A program made the translations under genes and the position numbers. DNA of 64,000 nucleotides from Ailanthus altissimus (taxonomy: Eukaryota; Streptophyta; Magnoliopsida; Sapindales; Simaroubaceae), in contig OX327705.1 of NCBI GenBank assembly GCA_946807835.1, positions 15,530,501-15,594,500 on the forward strand, in the 5' to 3' direction. Under the pieces are notes generated by a model. That model was not told the DNA's origin, searched no databases, and worked only from the letters and a program-made list of their open reading frames with translations. Shown in pieces: positions 56,744-64,000 of this stretch (position 1 is the first letter of the stretch; each line of letters begins with the position of its first letter).

Positions 56744-57744
56744 AAAAGCTATCATGCCCCAGATCCAAAAAGATCTAACATGTGACACAACCTACACTCA
56801 TTCCATAATGTGCGTCAATAATAAAAATTTCATAAAAGTCACTATTAAACCCATACATAATCAAACCATAAATATCTTTGGTGAATAAAAACTCATACAT
56901 ATTCAAGCTTAGTACAACAAGTCATAAATTTGTACATAAAGGACAAACCAATTATCCCTGAAAATATATGTCCATCAACTAACACCTAATGACTTAAGAA
57001 AACATAGGAATAGCAGAAATCTTTCCAAATTCACTATGTGCATACATACATTTAGTCACTTAGAAACCATAATAAACTATAATAAGTATAAAACTTAGTA
57101 AGTACACTAGTTTTTCATATAACGAAATACATATACACATAAGCGATCCATGAGCATGATATGCCATGGTGAATTATAATTAAAATCACATGTTGGGTAA
57201 GCACTTACACAATATGTGATTTTAATTATATTCTTTCAAAACTTATAATAGGAATACCATTACCCAACTACTATTTAGTAGGACTTCACATATCACATAA
57301 TGAGCTAATGCCACCCATCAATGACATAATATATGAGAGGAATAGCATAAGTGAGTGTTAAATTTTACATACGTAAAATGCTCATGCCCGAAGGTAAGAG
57401 CCACTTTCTCATCCTGATTATCGGTAAGTCTTCCCAAATGCACTAATATCTCGTCATATGAATGTAACGAGTAACTCTTCCTTTAGGGGTACCCATAGGA
57501 TGCTCCCTACTTATAGAACATATATCACTTATACTAATTCCGAAAGAAAAGTTAAACATAAAGGCTCCACATATCACATAAGAAGCCTACTAAGCAAATA
57601 GAGAGTTCAAGCATCCTAGAAAAATATAAAATATATCTCATGGACATCTTTCAATTCAAAAACCTTTTTTCTTTAACATATTTCACTTTGAAAACTTACT
57701 TTCATAAACACATGTATGTCCATGCTCATATTCATAAACATATA

Positions 57745-58574
57745 TGTAGTGTGTTTTCTAAAGCACAAAATTAAGTGCAAGTATACGTTATCATAACAAG
57801 TAATAAAGGGACTTACAAAGTCCAATGTCAAACCCACAGGGATAATTATTACTCTCAACCAAGTACTAAAATTTTGTCTTTTAAATAATTATCCGAAAAA
57901 TCAAATCTTTAATTTGTAAATAATTAAATAAAATAAAAGTATAGAAAATAAATGACACAACTTAAAAAAATCAAAGAAGATAGTAATATAGAGAAAGTCT
58001 AGAGTTAATTAATATCCTTCAATATTTTTCTAAATATTAATATTTTAATATTTATATCCTTAAATTCTTATTATTAGTCAAGATACTAATGTATTCGCAA
58101 ACCTCTCTTAAGGTCAAGTATATCTCAATTTACCAAGTACCTATTTCTCTATGGTAATTGTAATAAATCAAGATTCATTAAGAACAAGTCTTATTGACCA
58201 TACATGCTAATTAGGTATATCTCTATCCTAAATTGGAACTTGTAAATGTTACTCTATAATCATGCATCAAATTATCTAGGTCTAAATATAATGATGCCTC
58301 TCTCGAGTTTATTAAAGTATTATCAAATCAATCACAATATTAATTAGATATAATGAAGCAATAAAAACAATTTTGAATTTTTTGCATTTTGGTCCTTGGT
58401 TTTTTGCTACTTTTCTTAAACTTGCGTTTTTGCTCCAGTTTCTTTAGATTTTATCTTTTTTGATCCAAAATCTATAAATAAACAATAACGAATATAAATA
58501 ACCATTTATTCTCATAAATTATCAAAATCTTAAATAAAATAGGGATAAAATATATAACAAATATGCCCTTATCA
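57745..58574 (-). repeat. 3' LTR of gypsy E (internally deleted)
   Basis: TGTAGTGTGTTTTC to GCCCTTATCA. Matches 62144-63593 at both ends. The join near 58366-58380 skips the section equivalent to about 62775-63400. Confidence 0.85.
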
Positions 58575-58589
58575 AATTCTCCTAAACTT
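58575..58589 (-). promoter_or_regulatory. Polypurine tract of gypsy E
   Basis: The minus strand reads AAGTTTAGGAGAATT just before LTR start TGATAAGGGC, the usual Athila/Tat-type context (TTTAGGGGAGTTTGATAAGGG). Confidence 0.85.
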
Positions 58590-60180
58590 AAATACTTACT
58601 TGTCCTCAAGTAATAAAGAATACTTAAAGAGTAAAATCAAATGGTTTACTTAACTTAACAATAAATAAATAAATAAATAAATATATAATCATTATCTCAA
58701 AGGCTATTGAAATGACATAAGTCCTTTCGAAATTCAAATTTTTAATATTCAAAATGCCATTCATCAAGTTCTTCATTTTTTTCCTATAATTAATCACTTT
58801 GTGTGTGTATGCGCACACAATAAGTAAGTAAATAGTCAAATAATACCTAAATTTACTCAATAACTTAAGATAATACAGAAAGATGATGTCTTAGCATATT
58901 TCAATATATAATAACACTACCATAGACTTGCTTTTCATACCACTCTCCACTAATGTAGACAAACACATGTCTAAGAATCTATTTAGGATTTTAATTAGCT
59001 TATAATAAAAGGCTTGAGTCAAGCTAAGATAAAAGGATAAACATATAAAGTTTAAATCACACAATGAATACTTATATTTTACCTTGAAACCTCTTGATCT
59101 TATTTTGATTTATTTATCTCTTCCCCCAAATTTATTGCGTTTTTCATTCTTCTTTTCAACTACTATTCTTCAAAGAATTTCTCTTTTTCTTAAGATGGAA
59201 GTATAAAGAATTTAAAGAGTTCTTTTTTTTAATACCATAAACTTAGATTGATAAATACTACCTAGACTTAATTACTTTCTATGTTAGTACATTTTTCTCA
59301 TATAACCACAACTTTTTTTTTTCTTTTAAGAGTATTTCTAAGTAAACTCAAGATTTATGGTGTTATAAGTAGTTTTTGGATAAATAAGCTTAAAGTTTTG
59401 CTACTCTTAATATGGTTAAGTAGAAAATAATGGGTACTTAGACTCAAAAGGGGTAACTAGGGATAAATATATACCCACTGTTGGCTAGAAAAAGGCTTAA
59501 TCAGCCAAAAAATGGCCTAATGTTATTTTTTTATTCATGTGTTTCCTAGAATTTTACCTCAAGCAAGTTTTAGAGTTTTAGTTCTCAAGACTGTGGTGTA
59601 CTACTTAAGCATAAGCATCTCTAAGTAACAATTTAACTACTACATGCTTAATTTTAATGTACTCAGGAATAAGTGATAAAAAATAAGGTCGAAATCAGTT
59701 CACGACTCTTGGTATAAGAATTATCTCAAGTGTCTATCATTTCCTAAGAACTTGAAAAAAAAATATTTAGCCGATATTTTATTTGTTATCATGGACTAAT
59801 GATCATCATCACAACCTAAAAACAATAAAAGGAAAAAATTGACATGTAAAACAGCGAAAATATTCATGCAATAAAAAATAAACACAGGATAAGGTGTTTT
59901 CCTCCCCTAAACTTAGCTTTAACATTGTCTCTAATGTCGAAAAATAAAAATAAGAGAGTAAGAAACTTTCCTCGTAAATGAAGTATAAGCAATGCAACGT
60001 TGTTGTCTCTTAATATAACTGCATTTTTCTTCTCTGCTAACGCTTTGCAATTGCTTATGCTGCTTCTTTAAATGCTTGAGTTGCTATTTTATTCCTAAAA
60101 GAAAAGAGAATAAAGTAACTAAAGCTAAAACTAAACAATCATAAAAATAAAAATTACTTAGGTTGCCTCCCAAGAAGCGC
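58590..60180 (-). other. Non-coding 3' part of gypsy E interior
   Basis: No pol domains found. Contains a (TAAA/TTTA) run near 58660-58680 and AT-rich sequence; small frames without homology. Confidence 0.5.
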
Positions 60181-61990
60181 TTAATTTAACGTCATCGGCT
60201 TGACATCTTCTTTGACTCATAGAGGATCAAATTGTATATCAACGATATTGCGCCTATGAAACTTTAGTCTATACCTAAAAATATTGGTATTCTTCTTCTT
60301 TGACTTCGATAGCTTCATGAGAAAATATTTTAAATGTGGCCCCTCGCCTCCTTGATTTGATCATTACCGAAAAGATTTTAATCTTAGACCATAATAATGG
60401 TCTTCATTGGCCGGTATCAATAAGCCTCCCTATTATCTTGCCATTACCCTTCGTATTCTTTAACTTGCATAATTTTTTATAATCTTACAGTTGAAGGGCT
60501 TCTATCATTTTAATTTAGGTGGCACTAGTGGGTCTTTAGGAATTACCATGTTAACCTTAAAATAGTTAGAGTTATTGTTGAAAAATTGTTGATGTTCAAG
60601 ATTAATTTCTTGCAATCTTTCAGGAAAATATGGTGGTGGAATATATGGATTGTCTTTGTTTTGAAATGCTACCAATTCTTTTTCTTTTGTAGTAGACTAT
60701 TTTTCTTTCGTTTTCATTGCTCTATCATAACTCTCCTTAGGTTGAGATGTTTTAGCGGCTGTTAGCACTTCTTGTTCACTCTTCAAGGTGATTACTTGGC
60801 ATTGCTTTCTATCTTTTTCTAAATCTGCCTCTATGTTACTAGTCAATGGGCCTTGTGAATGATTGTTTAATGATATAGCTAATTGGTCCATTTGAGTCTT
60901 TAACGTCTTTGAAAAGGTTGCTTGTCTTTGGATGAGTTTGTTTATCTTTAAATGATGGCATCTATCCACTTCATGTACTACATAACCATCTCCTTTAGGC
61001 CTGGTTTCTTTTCAATCTGCCGTTGAGGTTGTGTTGGTATGCTAGGAGTGTCCATCCAAATGATAAAAGTTGGTATAGAGATTGTGCTATTGTTCTTGAT
61101 AGTTCTCTATATAGTGCGTAGCCCTTATATATTGGCCATTTGAATGGTTATCACCACAGAAATCACAAGTAACAGGTTATCTCTTTATAGTATATCTTTG
61201 ATGGCATTGATTTTCTTTGCCAATAGGTTAATTTGTGCAGGTAATGAAATGAGTGTCCCCTTATTATGTATGCTTGTAATTCTTCTTGTTGGGGTTGTTC
61301 TCTCTATTAGCCATTGATAATTGTTACATGTCATCTCCAAAAATGTTATATGCTTTGTTAGTTGACTTGTTTATTAGTGCTACCCCTGCTGTGGCATCTA
61401 TTATGGTCCTCAACTGCATTATCAAGCCATTATAGAACATCCATACAAGTAACCACTTTGGAATCCCATAATGCAGACATCTCTTCAGTATATTTTTATA
61501 CTGCTTTCATGCTTCATAAAGTGTTTCTAAGTAATACTGCATGAAAGAAGTGATGTTATTCCTCATCCTTGCTATCTTGGCTGGAGGAAAGAATTTGGAT
61601 AGAAATTTGTGGGCTAAATCATCATGTTAAAATTGATCTTGATGATAGTGACATAAACCAACTCTTCACCTTATCTCAAAGTGAAAAAGAAAATAGTTGC
61701 AACCTTACTGCATCATCTGAGACTCTATTGTATTTGAACAAATAAACAATCTCTAGAAAATTTATGATATGTTTAGTTGAATCATCGTATGGATGTCCAC
61801 TAAATTCAACTATGTCTTTCAATATTCGAATTATTTTCGATGGTATTTAAAGTAGTTGGCATTTATTGTTGGTCGGCATATGCTTGGTTTAATGCTACTA
61901 ATCATTAGGATTGAATAATCTCTCAAAGATCTATGTTTTATTGCTTACTGTTGAAACTAAAATTGATAGGCCATGATATAGCTCTGAAAC
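60181..61990 (-). pseudogene. Gypsy E gag
   Basis: The minus strand shows ITSFMQYYLETLYEA near 61510-61560, then LHYGIPKWLLVWMFYNGL near 61430-61480 and RTIIDATAGVALINKSTNKA near 61350-61410. These are the hallmark Athila/Tat gag motifs. A CDFCGDNHSNGQ zinc-knuckle-like remnant lies near 61125-61165. Frame 60697-60969 (KTLKTQMDQLAISLNNHSQG) and IPPPYFPERLQEI near 60600-60640 follow. The tail ALLGRQPK ends near 60165-60190. Stops throughout; about 1.8 kb. Confidence 0.8.
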
Positions 61991-62121
61991 GTATCCTAAA
62001 AAAGAAAAAACAATTGAAAAGCAACTATACAAAAATAAAAAATAAAAGAAAAGTAACTAAAAAAAACTGAAGTAAAAGCAAGAAAGATTTGTATTAATAT
62101 TGGTGAAAATAAAATATTATT

Positions 62122-62138
62122 TCCGACAACAGTGCCAA
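62122..62138 (-). promoter_or_regulatory. Primer-binding site of gypsy E
   Basis: The minus strand reads TTTTGGCACTGTTGTCGG, a CpG-decayed form of TTTTGGCGCCGTTGCCGG, which is complementary to the tRNA-Asp 3' end and common in Athila/Tat elements. Confidence 0.8.
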
Positions 62139-62143
62139 AAATT

Positions 62144-63593
62144 TGTTATGTGTTTTTTGAAGCACAAAATTAAGTGCAAATATAAGCTATCGTAATAAGT
62201 AATAAAGAGACTTATAAAGTAAGATGTCGAATTTGCAGGGATAATTATTACTCTCAACTAAGTACTAAAACTGTGTCTTTCAAGTAATTATCTAGAAAAT
62301 CAAATCTTTATTTTACAAATAATTAAATAAATTAAAGTGCAAAAAATAAATGACATAACTTAAATAAATCAAAGAAGATAGTAATATAGAGAAAGTCTAT
62401 AGTTAATTACTATCCTTTAATATATTTTTTAAAGTTTAATCTTTTAATATTTATATTCCTCAATTCTTATTATTCGTCAAGATACTAATGTATTCACAAC
62501 CCTCTCTCAAGGTCTAGTAAGTATATTTTAATTTTCCGAATACCTATATCTCTATAGTAATTGCAATAAATCAAGATTCACTAAGAAAAAATCTTATTGA
62601 TCATACATGCCAATTAGGTATATCTCTATCCTAAATTGGAACTTGTAAAAGTTACTCTATAACCATGCATCAAATTATCTAGGTCTAAATAAAATGATGC
62701 CTCTCTCGAGTTTATTTAAAGTATTACCAAATCAATCACAATATTGATTAGATATAATGAAGCAATAAAATAAATAATTTGAATAATAAATAATTTTAAA
62801 TAAATATTAAAAAGATCCAACAATTAAGCACATATATTAAGTTCAAATAATAACCTTAGAAAATAAATTAGTTTATGATAACAAGAGAATTATGGTTGAA
62901 AAATAAAAAAAATATGTCACAACCAAAAGCAAACCAATATAGACGTCAAGTTGCAGTTGGTTGATACGTAAATGATTCACCAATAATCTCTCACTTTCTT
63001 AAATTCCTCTTGCTTCTCTCTCTAAAATTACTCTTCTTCAATATGTTATGGCTCTTAGAGCCATAAATTATGTGTTCTTTGAGATATGAAATGAGTGGCC
63101 TTTATATAAAGATTAAATTGGAGCTTAAAGTGGTATTTCTTGTTAGTTCAGGAAAAGGCTGATCGTTGGGGCGAACTTTCCTCATCGCTGGAGCGCTACG
63201 TCTTCAAACCACTATTGCTGCAGCGGTGGCTGGTTATCACTAAAGAGGTGGACTTTCACTAGGGTGAAAATAAATTGGCATTGGGGCAAAAATTGTGACT
63301 AATTCAAGGTCTTATTTTTGTCTTTCCTATTCTACTTCTGGAATTGTCGCTAGAATGAAAATCCTTCTACAGTTGGGAGAAATTCTGTAACTTTAAAACT
63401 TTTGCATTTTGGTCCCTAATTGTTTGCTACTTTTCTTAAAACTTGCTTTTTTTCTCCAGTTTCTTTAGATTTTATCTTTTTTGGTCTACATCCTATAAAT
63501 AAATAGTAACACAATAAGTAGCCATTTATTCTCATAATTATCAAAATCTTAAATAAAATAAAGATAAAACATATGATAAATATACCCTTATCA
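62144..63593 (-). repeat. 5' LTR of gypsy E
   Basis: TGTTATGTGTTTTTTGAAGC to ACCCTTATCA, 1450 bp. It retains a ~0.63-kb section lost from the 3' LTR, including a G+C-richer block at 63150-63370 with GCTGCAGCGGTGGC and GCTGGAGCGCTACG. Confidence 0.85.
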
Positions 63594-64000
63594 ATATGCC
63601 ATTTTCATATCAAAATATACTTGGCATGATGTAAACATATTTAAAATCGGATACTATATTTATTATGATTCTAGTAAGAGTCTAGTATACTTACCTCGTC
63701 TATCACATAACAAAGCTTAATCTCTTTAACCTATAAATAGAGATTAACCCCCTTTTATAAGCATTAATATTCACACAAAACACTTTAAAATAGCTCATAA
63801 AACTAAATCAATTACACTTATCACCTCAAATTGGTTCAATGACTTGATTTATCAAAACTTGTCAATTTTGACCATATGCATTTAATCAATTTTTCTTATA
63901 CATTAACTGATTTCCAATTACCACAAAATCAGAATATATCATTCTTAACTTATATATAATTCTTATACATGGAGATTAATTCATAATTTCACAAAATCCA

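Larger units (their letters stand above)
57745..63593 (-). mobile_element. Gypsy E (Athila/Tat-like), gag-only, nested in gypsy D LTR
   Basis: LTR element on the minus strand with flanking pentamers ATATA (57740-57744) and ATATG (63594-63598), a tRNA-Asp type primer site, a gag remnant and a PPT. No protease, RT or integrase is recognisable in the 3.6-kb interior. The two LTRs differ in length, 830 bp (3') against 1450 bp (5'), because the 3' one lacks about 0.63 kb. Non-autonomous or deleted; dead. Confidence 0.8.
38016..64000 (-). mobile_element. Gypsy element D (chromovirus type), host of three insertions
   Basis: Ty3/gypsy element on the minus strand with a long 3' LTR (38016-42802), integrase with C-terminal chromodomain-like region, RNase H, RT, protease, gag, PBS and a 5' LTR that runs off the right edge. 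The RT-RNase H-integrase order is diagnostic of gypsy. It is interrupted by a solo LTR (38874-40940), copia B2 (43904-53329) and gypsy E (57745-63593). Without these the visible part is about 8.6 kb. All frames are broken. Confidence 0.85.
56747..64000 (-). repeat. 5' LTR of gypsy D, split by gypsy E and cut by window end
   Basis: 56747-57744 and 63594-64000 together correspond to the left LTR (38016-42802 without its solo LTR) up to about 41500. The inner end is a degraded TGTTA at 56747. The remaining ~1.3 kb of LTR lies beyond the window. Confidence 0.85.

Noticed and set aside
1..64000. CRISPR arrays, operons, bacterial-type regulatory sites
   Set aside because: The sequence is plant nuclear DNA; the repeats present are transposon-derived and no regular spacer-repeat array exists.

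Overview
The window is nuclear DNA of a flowering plant, probably a dicot. It is AT-rich and almost entirely made of transposable elements: Ty1/copia and Ty3/gypsy LTR retrotransposons, two 5'-truncated LINEs, MITE-like foldbacks and a CACTA-type remnant. The only non-transposon coding matter is broken exon pieces of two plant genes, a family 1 beta-glucosidase and a golgin-like tether. I see no intact protein-coding gene, rRNA or functional tRNA. Every retroelement frame is interrupted. Element calls rest on recognisable degraded domains, LTR pairs, primer-binding sites and target-site duplications (TSDs) read by eye.

Layout. 1-13678: minus-strand copia element A (3' LTR cut by the window start, pol, gag, long 5' LTR), split by plus-strand copia B1 (1368-7043, TSD GGATT/AGATT). 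13679-19930: non-coding, with a small palindromic MITE, a roughly 90-bp degenerate tandem array and two foldback elements carrying tRNA-like Pol III boxes. 19928-21898: a CACTA-like remnant, itself hit by a deleted copia C copy (20309-21693, TSD GTAAT). 22418-25605: minus-strand exon fragments of a beta-glucosidase and a golgin, with a plus-strand LINE in a beta-glucosidase intron. 28122-29440: 3' end of a second LINE. 31851-35738: a hAT-like remnant split by a non-autonomous copia C (32097-35262, TSD TTTAT), followed by a MITE. 36866-37457: truncated B-family LTR.

38016-64000: a chromodomain gypsy element D on the minus strand, running off the right edge. Three later insertions sit in it: a B-family solo LTR inside its 3' LTR (38874-40940), a complete but dead B-family copia inside its integrase (43904-53329, TSD TTTGG), and a gag-only Athila/Tat-like gypsy E inside its 5' LTR (57745-63593, TSD ATATA/ATATG).

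Nothing here works as an operon or pathway. The interest is stratigraphic (who inserted into whom), plus a two-gene exon chimera, foldbacks with Pol III-like promoters, an inverted LTR tip at the end of an integrated element, and a GC-rich motif shared by unrelated retrotransposon families.
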